Source: an uncultured Acidobacteriaceae bacterium
GTDB taxonomy: Bacteria > Acidobacteriota > Terriglobia > Terriglobales > Acidobacteriaceae
Assembly (NCBI GenBank): GCA_937879855.1
Contig: CALFMO010000008.1
Span: forward strand, 186,001 to 250,000
Length of the DNA stretch: 64,000 nucleotides
Direction of reading: 5' to 3'
The translations under genes were made by a program, and so were the position numbers. The notes beneath the pieces were generated by a model. The model made no database searches. It saw only the letters and a list, made by a program, of their open reading frames with translations, and was not told where the DNA came from. Below are positions 42,347-53,100 of this stretch, piece after piece (the stretch's first letter is position 1; every line of letters starts with the position of its first letter).

Positions 42347-45241
42347 CTACGTGTTCAGGGTTTCAATGCGCAGCGTGATCAAATCCCAGCCAGGTACGTC
42401 CACTTGTGGATCGATTCTTTCAAGCGGTAGCTCGCTGAGGTTGCTGCGCCAAACCTTAATCGGTCTCCCATCCGCCCAGGTCAAGCCGGCCTTACGGTCT
42501 TGTCCCGACGCGCCGAAAAGCTGGACAATCCACGCGCTGCCGTCTGCGCTTCGCTTGCACTCCTGCACAAGCACATCTTCCTGATCTATCCGAAGCTTCA
42601 GCCCCATTCGGGATTGTTGCCTGTGAGCTGAAGCAACAAGGGGCTGTGACGTCGCAGTTCCAAAACGGCTTGCCGCAGCAGGGTCGTAACCGCGGTGCGG
42701 ACGAAGTCCATACCGAAACTCGACGGGGCCATCCTGGTAGGCGCGGTAATTCGTTCCCCAATGATTGTTCATGATCCAGGAATAGAACGTTTGTGTGGGC
42801 ATAATATGCTTTCGCCAGATCTCAGGATGAGTTTGCGAGCCTAGCATGGTGGCTGAAAGAGAGCCGATTTCTACCAGAGGCGCATCAAGTGTTGCACATG
42901 TGACACCGTACTCTGCGTTTGCGACATCAATCCACCGGCCCACAGGCAACCAGTTCTTGCAAGAACCCGGCAGTTGATCATCTTCGGGACGCATAACCGC
43001 GAGTGGAACGTCAATGTGAATCTGACCATTCTCAATAGCGAAAGGAAAGGCAAATTGTAGGCTTTCTTTAGATTCATGCTGCGCAAAATCTCCGCCTGGG
43101 CCTCCTTGACCTGGGTTCGGATTCAGGAGAGCACGTTTCTTATTTACGATATTGGATATTTCAATCCAATCTGCAGAGGCCTTCAATCGCACGCGGCGAA
43201 CAAGGTCTACGCATCCAGGTGCGGAAGACTCGATGCGAATCACGGCAACGAGGGGGCCGGGCTCCTCGATGGCGATGCGTACAGGCCCACTCGTACTCAC
43301 CTTCGATGTGTCTTTGCCTTCAAGGAATAGGTATTGATTGATTGCCTGGTCCCGGCTGGTGTCCACAAGGTTGCGCGCACTCTCGTTGGACGTCAGCTCG
43401 ACGATGTTGCCGCTGTTGCTGTCGACTTTCGCACGTACGATGCCGTTATCCAGGACCCCTTCCAACACCGTCACCCGCTTTGCCAGAACATGCGGGGCCG
43501 CTGCTGAAAGATGAAAGCTGGCACTTCCCAGCGGAGGAACATTCTCAGCGAGAAAGGCTAATTCTCCCGTCGAAAGACGCTGTGATGGAACAGAAGTGCC
43601 TTGTTCATTCTTGACATGGTCCTTGCCTAGGGACTTCTCCTTCGAGATCACAATCACTTCTGTCCGCGGCCAAGAACAGGTGTTATGCACATCTACATTC
43701 GAGCTATTCTTCTCGCTTGCATAAGCGTCGAGCACCCTGTCGAAAAGCCTCTTCGATTCGTTATCGGCGTCAACAGCGAATTGGCGTTTCACCTGCCATT
43801 GTTGTGTGACAAAAGGGTTCTCAGAATCCGAAACACTATTCCACGCTCCCCATGTGTGTTCCGAATACAACAAGACATTTCTCCAGGCGGCGTTGAAATC
43901 GGCGCTGTTGTATGCCTGCGGTGCGAGCATCGCAGAGAGTGTTGACGCCTGGACCAACCGCTCGGCTGCTCCGCGGTTCATTCGTGTCTCCAAGGCCGAT
44001 GACCCGGCTCCATCCTCCCAGTAAGGAGTCAAATCGCCCTTGAACTGGGGTAGCTGGTGGCCATGTTGTTTCTCGAAAGCCGCAAACGCATCGCTGGTTG
44101 TGGAGATGGAGAATCGCGGCCATTCGTATTCCTGATTCCACTTTTTCACGAACTCGCAAATCTCCGGATCAGGTTCCGCATTGTCGCCATGGCCGGACCA
44201 TCGGATGTAGGAAATCTGATAAGGGAACCCGATCTCATCCAGTCTGGCTTGATACTTGTTGACCCACTGTGTGTCCAGCTTCATGATGTGCGACATTGCA
44301 TAGCCGGTCCACGGAATCCAGACAAGCACTCTTTCGTTGCCTGACGGAGAAATCCACCAGAATGGCTTATCTTGCCACTCAACCATAAAGTTTCCAATGC
44401 GGTCGAAGAAATTGGGGGCAGCCGAGAAGTAGCGGATGCCTGCTTGGGCCATCGCGGAGACCGTTCCCCAGGTATAGCCAGGAACATCGCTGATCATGGC
44501 AGAGTCAACGGGGATCCCACACTGACTGCCTAATTCGGTCGAGTAGCGAAATAATTGGAGAAGTTCTTCAGGGCGGCAAAGGCCAGTTAGCTCGTTCGCA
44601 TACATGCCGTTTAGCCCGATCCAACCCTTCTTCACAGCGCTGATCAGTTCTTGGCGTTCGGGCTCTGTCTTGGTCCGCATGAACTGATCTGCTCCCCAAA
44701 GGACTTCTAGGTTCCAAACGAATCGCGCACCGGGCGGGTACTTGGCGGTGTTTCGCGCCAGTTCGATTCCCCTGGATATATTTGCCATTTGTTTTTCTTC
44801 AACATTGCTCTGGAGATCCGTATATCCAAGGTCATGGTGGGAATGAGGCAGGATGAAGATCAGCAATTTGCGCGCTGGTTCTACGCGAACCTCGGCTGAC
44901 TCCGACTTGCCGGCGATCTCATAATTGATAACCATCTGCCGAGCTGTTTCAACCGGGTCGACATAGATGTTGAATGTGTGGGTGCCCGCAGACAGAATTC
45001 GGCTCTCGCTTTCCTGGCGATTGACGACAACGACCAAAGTTGCATCCGTTCCGGCATGCTCGATCGTCAATTGGATCGGTTGGACAAGCTTCCCCCCTTT
45101 ATTTGCCAACGCGCGAATTGGAGTGGCAAAGGTCGACTTCTCCGTCAAGGTTTGATCTAGGCCTAGAGCTGATATCCGAGGACTCACCCAAGCGATGCCG
45201 ACTGCAGCGGCAATTCCCTTTATGACTTTGCGTCTTTCCAT
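42347..45241 (-). CDS. Alpha-mannosidase (GH38), exported
   Basis: 964 residues from ATG 45241 (MERRKVIKGIAAAVGIAW leader; an in-frame ATG at 45277 is less likely). GH38 features: LPHSHHDLGYTDLQ near 133, which holds the zinc-binding His and Asp, and ISDVPGYTWGT about 120 residues later, which holds the nucleophile Asp. A third zinc-site region, YIRWSGHGDN, follows near 360. The large C-terminal beta domains (VLEGVLDNGIVRAKVDSNSG, RRVRLKASADWIEI) are normal for the family. It hydrolyses alpha-mannosides. An inverted repeat upstream at 45405-45426 resembles elements near the DeoR and TonB genes. Confidence 0.85.
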   Translation of the reverse strand: MERRKVIKGIAAAVGIAWVSPRISALGLDQTLTEKSTFATPIRALANKGGKLVQPIQLTIEHAGTDATLVVVVNRQESESRILSAGTHTFNIYVDPVETARQMVINYEIAGKSESAEVRVEPARKLLIFILPHSHHDLGYTDLQSNVEEKQMANISRGIELARNTAKYPPGARFVWNLEVLWGADQFMRTKTEPERQELISAVKKGWIGLNGMYANELTGLCRPEELLQLFRYSTELGSQCGIPVDSAMISDVPGYTWGTVSAMAQAGIRYFSAAPNFFDRIGNFMVEWQDKPFWWISPSGNERVLVWIPWTGYAMSHIMKLDTQWVNKYQARLDEIGFPYQISYIRWSGHGDNAEPDPEICEFVKKWNQEYEWPRFSISTTSDAFAAFEKQHGHQLPQFKGDLTPYWEDGAGSSALETRMNRGAAERLVQASTLSAMLAPQAYNSADFNAAWRNVLLYSEHTWGAWNSVSDSENPFVTQQWQVKRQFAVDADNESKRLFDRVLDAYASEKNSSNVDVHNTCSWPRTEVIVISKEKSLGKDHVKNEQGTSVPSQRLSTGELAFLAENVPPLGSASFHLSAAAPHVLAKRVTVLEGVLDNGIVRAKVDSNSGNIVELTSNESARNLVDTSRDQAINQYLFLEGKDTSKVSTSGPVRIAIEEPGPLVAVIRIESSAPGCVDLVRRVRLKASADWIEISNIVNKKRALLNPNPGQGGPGGDFAQHESKESLQFAFPFAIENGQIHIDVPLAVMRPEDDQLPGSCKNWLPVGRWIDVANAEYGVTCATLDAPLVEIGSLSATMLGSQTHPEIWRKHIMPTQTFYSWIMNNHWGTNYRAYQDGPVEFRYGLRPHRGYDPAAASRFGTATSQPLVASAHRQQSRMGLKLRIDQEDVLVQECKRSADGSAWIVQLFGASGQDRKAGLTWADGRPIKVWRSNLSELPLERIDPQVDVPGWDLITLRIETLNT

Positions 45242-45404
45242 CCGGCAAGAAATTTCTAATCTGGCGAGTGCGAACAAACCCGAACGAGCGTCACGCAGGC
45301 CCAGTGATGCTACCCGCGAAACCCCCTTGCATTCGGTGCGGCTCGACGGTCTGTCGCGTGAGAATCCTACGGGGCTAATGCTCGAATGTCAACATAACAC
45401 TCGT

Positions 45405-45426
45405 ATATAACGACCAAAAGTTATAT
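45405..45426. promoter_or_regulatory. Operator-like inverted repeat upstream of GH38
   Basis: ATATAAC, an 8-nt spacer (GACCAAAA), then GTTATAT: a perfect 7-bp inverted repeat in an AT-rich island. TATAACGACCA resembles AATAACGATCA upstream of the DeoR gene (48533-48543). Confidence 0.5.
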
Positions 45427-45558
45427 TATCGCGCACTGAAAGCGTTCAGATCGAGCGGGATAATCTCCGCCCAGGCCATGTGCGAACCGGGATCCGATAG
45501 CGCTTCTCGCAAGGGCTGGTAGAGTCCTATTCGCCCTGGGAGGACTGACCTTTCTGAT

Positions 45559-46638
45559 TTACTGCGATGGCGTCGACTCAGATCCTTTGCGCGTTGGGGG
45601 CGGCGTTTGCCGGGTCAGATTCGCGTACTTATCTGCCAACTCCTTTTCACCCAGCCGCCGATAGATCTGTTCTAGAAGATTGTAGACCTGGAGATTAAGA
45701 ATGCCACCGGTCTCTTCAGTGAGGCTGGCAGCGCGCTCCGCATCCGACCGTGCCTGTGCATAGTTGCCCGTGCGTAAGTTTAGCTTGGCTCTGTCGTACC
45801 AAGTATCTCGATAATCGGGCACCAGTTCCACGGCTCGGTCTAGATGCAGCTTACTCTCCGCAAGACGATTTCGCTTGGCAAGAAATCGACCGTAGTTGTA
45901 ATCGAGAAAGGCGTCGTATTGTTGCCCTTCATGATTCACCTGGAGACCGCGCCTGTATGCTGCGTCGGCGCGATCGACTTCCCCAAGCGGTTCCAAGTTG
46001 AGCGCCAAATAATCCCAGGCAGAGGCGTAGCCGGGATCGAGGTCAACTACCTTTTGAAAATGCTTTACCGCTTCGCCGGGACGCTTCGTGCGATCGTAGA
46101 GTACTCCAAGTTGAAACTGCGATTCAGCGTTGTCGGGATCGAGTTCGCAGGACATGATCAGCAGCTCCTCACCTTGCTTGGATTGACCCTTCATTATCAG
46201 GATCTGTCCTCGCACGGCAAGCGCCGCGGGATTATTCACGTCTTGCGAAACTGCCGCTTCGGAGAGTTCGTCAGCTTGTTGATATTTACCCTGATCGATC
46301 AGAAAGTGTGCAAAGTAAGCCAAGCCTGCAGGATCGTTGGGCACCTTCTCAAGATATTTCGAGAACAAGTCACGCGCCTCCGCGGCGCCCTGCGAAGCTT
46401 TGATTCTTGCCTCGGCCAGCAGGATTGAAGAGCAGTCGGGATGTTCCGCCTTGAGGAGCGTTAGCCGATCCTCTGCAGCCGAGAATTGGTTGCGATTCAG
46501 GTTTGTCGAGAGAGACTTAAGTTGAATCTCTGCTCCGGCACAAGCGTCGGCATTCGAGTCGGTCGAGACCTCACTGGTGGCTGCTATGCATCGGACAGCC
46601 ATGCCCAAGCAAAGAACGGAGCCATATAGCGCCCTCAC
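45559..46638 (-). CDS. Exported tetratricopeptide-repeat protein
   Basis: 359 residues from GTG 46638; the start overlaps the stop of the CRTAC1 gene (GTGA), so translation is coupled. A signal peptide ends near CIAAT. About seven TPR units follow (SQFQLGVLYDRTKRPGEAVKHFQKVVDLDP and similar). TPR proteins scaffold other proteins. The coupling to a CRTAC1/ASPIC-UnbV protein suggests that the two act together at the envelope, a pairing often seen in related bacteria (recollection, not checked). Confidence 0.8.
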   Translation of the reverse strand: MRALYGSVLCLGMAVRCIAATSEVSTDSNADACAGAEIQLKSLSTNLNRNQFSAAEDRLTLLKAEHPDCSSILLAEARIKASQGAAEARDLFSKYLEKVPNDPAGLAYFAHFLIDQGKYQQADELSEAAVSQDVNNPAALAVRGQILIMKGQSKQGEELLIMSCELDPDNAESQFQLGVLYDRTKRPGEAVKHFQKVVDLDPGYASAWDYLALNLEPLGEVDRADAAYRRGLQVNHEGQQYDAFLDYNYGRFLAKRNRLAESKLHLDRAVELVPDYRDTWYDRAKLNLRTGNYAQARSDAERAASLTEETGGILNLQVYNLLEQIYRRLGEKELADKYANLTRQTPPPTRKGSESTPSQ

Positions 46639-48341
46639 AATGCTCCCTCCGTCACCTTGAGAAACTGGTCCGCTTTCACATTGTGCAGAGTCTGAACTGT
46701 TCCGCTCGGCCAGCGAAGTGTGATTTCCTTTACCAACGTGTCGGCGCCGAGCCCAAAATGAACGCGCTTGTCCGAAGAGCTCGCATAGCTTCCAGCGGTC
46801 GTCACCTGGTTGAATTGCACTGAGCCGGACTGAGAGGTGAGCTTGATCTGCGTTCCAATGCCGTCACGGTTGCTCTTTGTACCGATAGTCTGGATCAGGA
46901 GCCAATGGTTGCCGTTCGCCGTCGTATTGTAGAGCAGCTCCGCCTGCCCTGCGATTACGGAGACAACGATGTCAACCTTGCCGTCATTATTCAAGTCTCC
47001 AAACGCTGCTCCACGATGTGCTGCGCGCAGACTGAGGCCAGGGCCTGCGTGTGCACTTACGTCTTGAAAGGTGTTGTCTTTCATGTTCTCGAAGACGGCG
47101 TTGGTCTGAAGATAATGCTGCTGAGGATCAATATCGGCATTTTCACTGACATGGGAGTTGGCGCTGAAGAGGTCTTTGTAGCCGTCATTGTTAAGGTCGA
47201 CGATTCCAGCTCCCCAGCCGCTCATCTTGTATGTCGAGAAACCAATATTGGCGGGATAAGTTTCCATGCTGAAGAGATCGTTTCCCTCGTTTCGATACAA
47301 AGGGAAGGTTTCGCCACCCAACGCTGTAATAAATATTCCAGGCCTTCCATCGTTTCGATAGTCTCGAAAATCGACACCCATGCTTGAAACAGGAATACCA
47401 TCTTCCGTATAGGCCACGCCGGCTTCTACACCGACCTCATCGAACCCCTTACCTTGGCGATTCTTGAACAGAAAGTTTCTTTGGTTGTCGTTGGCTACGA
47501 AGATGTCCATCCATCCGTCTGCGTCGTAGTCAGCCAAGGCGACGCCCATTCCCTTTCCAATTTGATCGGCGATGCCAGTAGACATGGAAACATCGGTGAA
47601 GGTTCCGTCGCCGTTGTTGTGATACAGAATGTTCGGCTCACCGGGGTAGAGAGATGGCGGGCATGATAGGCGTTTCCCCGGCAAACCACAGACCTTTGAC
47701 GTCTCCGGTGACCAGTCAAGATAGTTCGTCACGAACAGATCGAGACGACCATCATTGTCGTAATCAATCCACGCTGCCGAGACGGAGAGTAGTTTCTTGC
47801 CAGCGGAATTAACACCGGATACGCCGGCCTTTTCGGTGACATCGGTAAAGGTTCCGTCGTGATTGTTGCGGTACAAAATATTATGATTAATTCCAGTGAC
47901 GTAAAGATCTGTCCAACCATCATTGTCAAAATCCGCTGCAGCAACGCCGATGCTGTAGCCTGTCCCGCTCAAGCCCGCTTTGTCGGTAACATCGGTGAAT
48001 GTTCCGTCATTATTGTTGTGATACAAGCGGTTGTAAAAGCCAGGAACTTCTTTGGACAGAGAAGGTATCCGGGCGCCATTTGTGAAGAAGATGTCGAGAA
48101 AGCCGTCGTTGTCGTAATCCAGCAATGCGACTCCGCCGGGAATGCTGTCGATGATCGGCTTGTCAACGGTGGTTCCGTTGTTCAAAACAAAATCTACACC
48201 GGATTGCGGCTGGCGATTTTCGAAGCTGATTCCAGCCGCGTTTTGGGTCGGAGGTTGCGTGCGCATCTCCCGCGCTACTAAGGCGATAAGCAACCAACCA
48301 GATAAGCACACTAGGCGGTGATGCGAGGTGGGATGGTTCAT
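46635..48341 (-). CDS. CRTAC1-family secreted protein (second copy)
   Basis: 568 residues from ATG 48341 (an upstream in-frame ATG at 48386 would fall in the shared promoter region). The leader includes LVCLSGWLLIALVARE. FG-GAP calcium loops recur (DYDNDGFLDIFFTNG, DFDNDGWTDLYVTG, DYDNDGRLDLFVTNY, DYDADGWMDIFVAN) with LYHNN-DGTFTDV phrases. The ASPIC/UnbV domain ends the protein (TTAGSYASSSDKRVHFGLG, TLRWPSGTVQTL). It is paralogous to 36353-38245. It is divergent from the DeoR gene and overlaps the TPR gene, so all may share control from 48.35-48.74 kb. Confidence 0.82.
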   Translation of the reverse strand: MNHPTSHHRLVCLSGWLLIALVAREMRTQPPTQNAAGISFENRQPQSGVDFVLNNGTTVDKPIIDSIPGGVALLDYDNDGFLDIFFTNGARIPSLSKEVPGFYNRLYHNNNDGTFTDVTDKAGLSGTGYSIGVAAADFDNDGWTDLYVTGINHNILYRNNHDGTFTDVTEKAGVSGVNSAGKKLLSVSAAWIDYDNDGRLDLFVTNYLDWSPETSKVCGLPGKRLSCPPSLYPGEPNILYHNNGDGTFTDVSMSTGIADQIGKGMGVALADYDADGWMDIFVANDNQRNFLFKNRQGKGFDEVGVEAGVAYTEDGIPVSSMGVDFRDYRNDGRPGIFITALGGETFPLYRNEGNDLFSMETYPANIGFSTYKMSGWGAGIVDLNNDGYKDLFSANSHVSENADIDPQQHYLQTNAVFENMKDNTFQDVSAHAGPGLSLRAAHRGAAFGDLNNDGKVDIVVSVIAGQAELLYNTTANGNHWLLIQTIGTKSNRDGIGTQIKLTSQSGSVQFNQVTTAGSYASSSDKRVHFGLGADTLVKEITLRWPSGTVQTLHNVKADQFLKVTEGAL

Positions 48342-48531
48342 TCTGACGTGATGTTGGTTCAAGTGGATGTCATCTTTAACCCACACGTTGAACCTTCAAT
48401 CTACGAGCGACTAAACATGAAGATCTCTTGATCAAACAGGGGCGCATGCCCATTCAAGGGGCGTGCTCATTCGCGCGTGATCGTAGTCGCGCACCATGCG
48501 ATTTGTCAATCACTTATAATGATTACATTTC

Positions 48532-48558
48532 TAATAACGATCACGTATTATGATATTG
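48532..48558. promoter_or_regulatory. Operator-like element upstream of the DeoR gene
   Basis: An AT-rich stretch with TAATA, 9 nt (ACGATCACG), TATTA, followed by TGATATTG. Its core CGATCA and the following TATGAT recur at 50035-50053 before the TonB receptor. A further CGATCA with a TCTTAAGA palindrome lies at 48663-48678. It sits in the divergent CRTAC1/DeoR promoter region. Confidence 0.45.
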
Positions 48559-48740
48559 TTGATGGTGCAGTGATGCCCGAGATCTGCGCAGTCCCCGACC
48601 TACCGGTCAGGGCCGCAATCATCGGAAAAGAATCTCGGGGAGATGAGTTCGATGAGGTGTTTCGATCACATCTTAAGATCGTCTGATCACACTGAGATAT
48701 AGTAAACGAGAGGCCGAATCGGCTTTTTGCGCTCCACTAT

Positions 48741-49532
48741 ATGGCTCCCAAGACCGATAATCTCATCGCACGTCACGAACACATTCTTCGTCGCCTGCAG
48801 GAGACGGGCGGTGTCGAAGTCGATGAACTTTGCAACACCCTCGGCGCATCGATAGCAACCATCCGGCGAGATCTCGAAGATCTTGAAAGCCGGTCGCTTT
48901 TGAGGCGAACGCGAGGCGGAGCTGTCCCGATCGGGCCACTATTCTACGAACCGTTTCGAAATGATAGTTCTTTCCAGGACAAAGTTAACAGCTTCGCAGA
49001 AGAGAAACGGCGGATTGCGGCTGCAGCAGCTGCTCTCGTCAGCACGGGACAGACTGTTGCCTTAAGTGGGGGTACCACGACCACTGAAGTGGTGCGGTGT
49101 TTGAGAGTTCTTACTGACATCTCGATCATTACAAATACGGTGAACGTGGCAATGGAGTTGAGCAACAGGAAAGATATCGAGGTGATCGTAACGGGAGGGC
49201 ACCTCCGTGGAAGTTGGTTCACTCTCGTGGGCCCGCTAGCGAACGCCGCGGCTGAGGCGCTCTTCTCCGACATCATGTTCATCGGTGTCGACGGCATCCA
49301 TGCAAAACAAGGTCTCACTTGCACCAATCCCCACGAAGCGGAAGTCCTGCGCAAACTTGTGCAGCGCGCCAAAATGAAGGTTGTGGTGGCTGATCACAGC
49401 AAACTCGGTTCGGTCAGCAAGTACCTCCTCTGCCCAGCAAAAGGCATAGACAAACTGATTACCGATATTGGGGCATCTGCTTCAGCGATTGCGCCCTTCG
49501 AAAAACTCGGCATTGACGTCACCTTGGTTTAG
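48741..49532 (+). CDS. DeoR/GlpR-family transcriptional regulator
   Basis: 263 residues from ATG 48741. The N-terminal winged helix (about 8-60) contains RHEHILRRLQETGGVEVDEL and SIATIRRDLEDLESRSLLRRTRGGAV, the DeoR signature. The C-terminal sensor domain has LSGGTTTTEVVRCL, NTVNVAMEL and VVADHSKLG, which bind a phosphorylated sugar in this family. It probably represses the surrounding glycan genes until a sugar phosphate is present. The ROK kinase and mannose-6-phosphate isomerase downstream would make and consume such a signal (inference). Confidence 0.88.
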   Translation: MAPKTDNLIARHEHILRRLQETGGVEVDELCNTLGASIATIRRDLEDLESRSLLRRTRGGAVPIGPLFYEPFRNDSSFQDKVNSFAEEKRRIAAAAAALVSTGQTVALSGGTTTTEVVRCLRVLTDISIITNTVNVAMELSNRKDIEVIVTGGHLRGSWFTLVGPLANAAAEALFSDIMFIGVDGIHAKQGLTCTNPHEAEVLRKLVQRAKMKVVVADHSKLGSVSKYLLCPAKGIDKLITDIGASASAIAPFEKLGIDVTLV

Positions 49533-49602
49533 GTTCAGATTTACGGATTTGATCGAGAGACGCCTCACCGATCTGCCTCTGCGCCGCTGAGATAGATGAC
49601 GC

Positions 49603-49994
49603 TCAAGACCAGGAGAATTCGAGCCAAACGCTGTGCAGATCGGCACTCGCCGCTGAAGACTTCGCCGGGGTTGCGGCCAGAATCATGAAGATTTGGAACG
49701 TGGCCCAACCAATCGATGTCCCGAAGCGGCCCACGTAGCGGCGCGTTCCCGGAATCCCATCCGACATTTATGGCCTAAGCAAGGGCCAGACCAACGGGTT
49801 GAACAAGATCCCAAACAGCACCCGCGAAATCCCCCAACCGGCACCGAACAGGACGGGAACAGCAAATTCGGGCGCAGTCAGCAAATCAAGAGCCCGAAAC
49901 AACTGATTACACCAGACGCAAGCGCCCACGTCAGAACAACGAAAGAGACCCGGCTGAAAATGAGCCAAGAGTTCTCCCAGGTCGTCGACCCCTT
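49603..49994 (-). pseudogene. Decayed RhaT-like sugar permease
   Basis: Three membrane-protein pieces lie in order on the minus strand in different frames. From 49994 down: WENSWLIFSRVSFVVLTWALA; then EFAVPVLFGAGWGISRVLFG; then, ending at TGA 49603-49605, GTSIGWATFQIFMILAA. These resemble successive parts of the L-rhamnose/proton symporter (RhaT) family (WENxWL, FGxGWGxxxVLFG, GWATFQIFMI). The segment between the second and third pieces is shortened and shifted, and no full frame exists. It is convergent with the DeoR gene and was probably the original inner-membrane sugar transporter of the locus. Confidence 0.6.
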
Positions 49995-50034
49995 CAGAGC
50001 ACATGAACCATCATTCGCCAAGAAAAGTACAATT

Positions 50035-50080
50035 CGATCATTATTTATGATTGACAACCACGGTTTCGCTCGCATATGCT
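50035..50080 (+). promoter_or_regulatory. Sigma-70-like promoter with overlapping operator-like element, TonB receptor 2
   Basis: TTGACA at 50051-50056, an 18-nt spacer, and TATGCT at 50075-50080. Overlapping the -35 box is CGATCATTATTTATGATTG (50035-50053), which includes ATCAT-TATTT-ATGAT and matches the element near the DeoR gene. The receptor start is at 50199. Confidence 0.5.
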
Positions 50081-50198
50081 GCCCCGCAGCCAAGAATGGC
50101 ATGGGGTATGCGTGGCCTTGGCAAACCCCTCGCAACCCGATGGGTGCGCAACTGATCGCGCAAGCCCGGATCGAAAAACTTTTCGGAGGACAAAGCTT

Positions 50199-53100
50199 AT
50201 GTACAAAGCTTCTCGGAGCGCCAAGGTGCGTACGTCTTCAGTTGAGTGGTGGAAGACCTGCAGAGTATTTGCCTTCTGGCAAGCGTGTCTTCTGAGTGGA
50301 ATCCTATTGCTATCCGGCACGGGCTTTGCACAGCTATCAACGGCATCGTTGAGCGGAGTTGTGAAAGATTCCAGCGGCGCGGCAGTTCCCAAAAGTAAAG
50401 TCATGCTGAAAAACGTGGCTACCGCCGTCGGGCACACAACCACAACCAATGAGGCGGGCGCCTATCTCTTCCTCGATATCACCCCGGGTAGCTATGTGGT
50501 TTCCGCATCGGCTCCAGGCTTCGGGGAGCATCGGGTTCCGGAGTTCACACTTGCGGTCGGACAGGCCGCAACGATTGATTTTGCTCTGTCCGTTGGTTCA
50601 CAAAACGAGGTAGTGACGGTGCATGGCGCCACGCCCCAACTGGAGACGTCAAGTGCCAATCTCGGCAACGTTGTCGAAACGAAACAGGTGAACGATCTCC
50701 CGCTCAACGGGCGCGACTTTACCCACCTCCTTACCTTAACCCCGGGTGTATCTCCGGTAAATAATGGACAGGGCGGTCCCTCAGGAGGCCAATATGCAAC
50801 GCCAGAGCCAATTAATCAGGCCTCGGTGATTCCCTCCGTCAATGGGCAGGGTAACCGAAGCAATTACTTCTTCACGGATGGTCTGAGTAATTTTGGTGCC
50901 TTTCACAGTGTGTATGCGGTTCCACCCATCATCGATGAAATTCAGGAATTCAAAGTCGTGTCTCACACAGACAGCGCGGAATACGGGTCGGTAACCGGTG
51001 GAGTCGTCAATGCAGTCACAAAGTCCGGCACAAACCAACTTCACGGCTCAGTGTTCGAGTATGCCCGCAATGGAATTTTCGATGGGCAGCAAGCTTTCAC
51101 TGCGTCCCGTCCGGATTTTCGGCAAAATGAATTCGGCGGAGTTGTCGGCGGCCCAGTTTTAATCCCGAAACTATACAACGGCAAGAATAAGACATTCTTC
51201 TTCGCGGCATACCAGGGATTCCGTTATTCACTGACCCAGGCTAAATTAATCAAAGTTCCCACTGCCGCGCAGCTTGCCGGAGATGAGAGTTCCTGGCCGA
51301 CACAGATATACAACCCGTTCTCTACTCGACCAGACCCAGCCAATCCCGGCCAGTACATTCGTGACCCATACCCGGGGAACCAGATTACTCCCGATCCCAA
51401 CATGGTAGCCTGGGCGAAGTTTATCTACCCTGCCGCCGGGCCTGTACTTGATGCAAGCGGAGATAATGCGACTGACTCAACTCCAACCACTCAGCACATC
51501 AATCAATTCACTGCCCGGATTGACCAAAAAATTAGCCAGAATGACTCAGCATGGTTTCGCTATAGCTACGACACCAGCGTAGTAAGTTCTTCCCTTGGCG
51601 TTCCCGGAATACCCAACCTGGTCACTGTTCCGAACCGGAACTATGGCGGCAGTTACGTACATGTCTTCAGTCCGAGTCTCATCGTTCAGGTTGCAGTTGG
51701 CCGGACTGAAGTGGGAGACAACGCGACGGCTGCCTTTACAAAGGGGTCGGCGGGCATCATCAGCCAGATTGGATTCTCGCCGGCATTTGTCGGCAATTTC
51801 AAGGCAGCACCGGGAAGGAGCTTTCTTCCTGGAACTGGTATCGTCGGCGGATATCCCAGCGTAGGCGAAGTCTACGCGCTCCACCCCAAAGTTCCGAATG
51901 CCAACCAGTACAGTGGCGTTCTGACGAAGACATTCGGAAAGCACGAGATTCATGTTGGCGGAGGTTTCATCACCAATAAATTCTTCAGTCCGATCACGAC
52001 CGATGACCTCCAATTCGGCGCTCAGGCAACCGCGAACACAAATCCTCAAGACACGGTCAATACCGGCGACCCGCTTGCCTCCTTTCTTCTCAACGTTCCG
52101 GTGGGAGCCGACCGGCGCAACGTCGTTACGGAAACTCGGTTTGGCGGTGTAATGAGCGAATTTGTACAGGATTCTTGGAGGGCCACACGGAATTTAACGA
52201 TCAATGCGGGACTTCGCTACGACGTCACATTTTATCCACCCATGGGTACCGACAAGCAAATTGGTGTAAATGGTGGGCCGGAGACAGGGGACGTTGATTT
52301 CAACAACGGCAGCTATATCATTCAGAAGCTTCCTCCGCTCTGCAGTGTTCGCGGCTTTGCGCCTTGCCTTCCCGGAACCGGCGCGCTTCCGGCGCACGTT
52401 GTCGTGTCTCCAAACGATAAGATACTTCATACCGACTGGGCGAATGTCGGCCCCCACCTCGGTTTTGCCTATAGGGCGAAGGAAAGCTTAGTTGTTCGTG
52501 GAGGTTTCGGCATCGTGTATGACAATTGGGCGGGTGTGTTGCAGACAGCACAAAACATAAGCGGACTATGGCCGGACATTGGTCAACAGGAAGCTGCCAA
52601 TTTGAACGCGCCGACCTCTAGCTCACCAACGCCGACGGTTACCGCTCAGAATCCATTCGCAATCGCCGCGAATAATAACTTCTTTCCGCCACCTACGCCA
52701 TTCGGCCAGGTTGGCTTTGAATACGATCCGAATCTGAAGGACCCCTATGTGGAACAATGGAACTTTGGCGTGCAGAAGCTTATTAACCCGTCAACCACGC
52801 TAACAGTAAATTATGTTGGCTCAAGCATGCATCGGCTTGATGTTGGTGGCACCTACAATGGCGCGCTTACGCCGGGACCTGGCGACCCCCAGTCGCGCTC
52901 TAAGTTTCCCTACATTGCACCGACCTTCTACGATCGCAGCGTGGGCAGTGGTAATTACAACGGGCTGCAGGCCTCGCTGGATAGGAGGTTCATCAACGGT
53001 TTCTCATACGGGGTTTCCTACACTTTTTCAAAGGCCATTGATGTCGGAGGCGACGGGTTTTACGGTGTCGAAGGCGGCGTTCCGCAGGATGCTTATAACC

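Noticed and set aside
48477..48686. 69-codon open frame upstream of the DeoR gene
   Set aside because: Lies in the AT-rich operator/promoter region and lacks a ribosome site.
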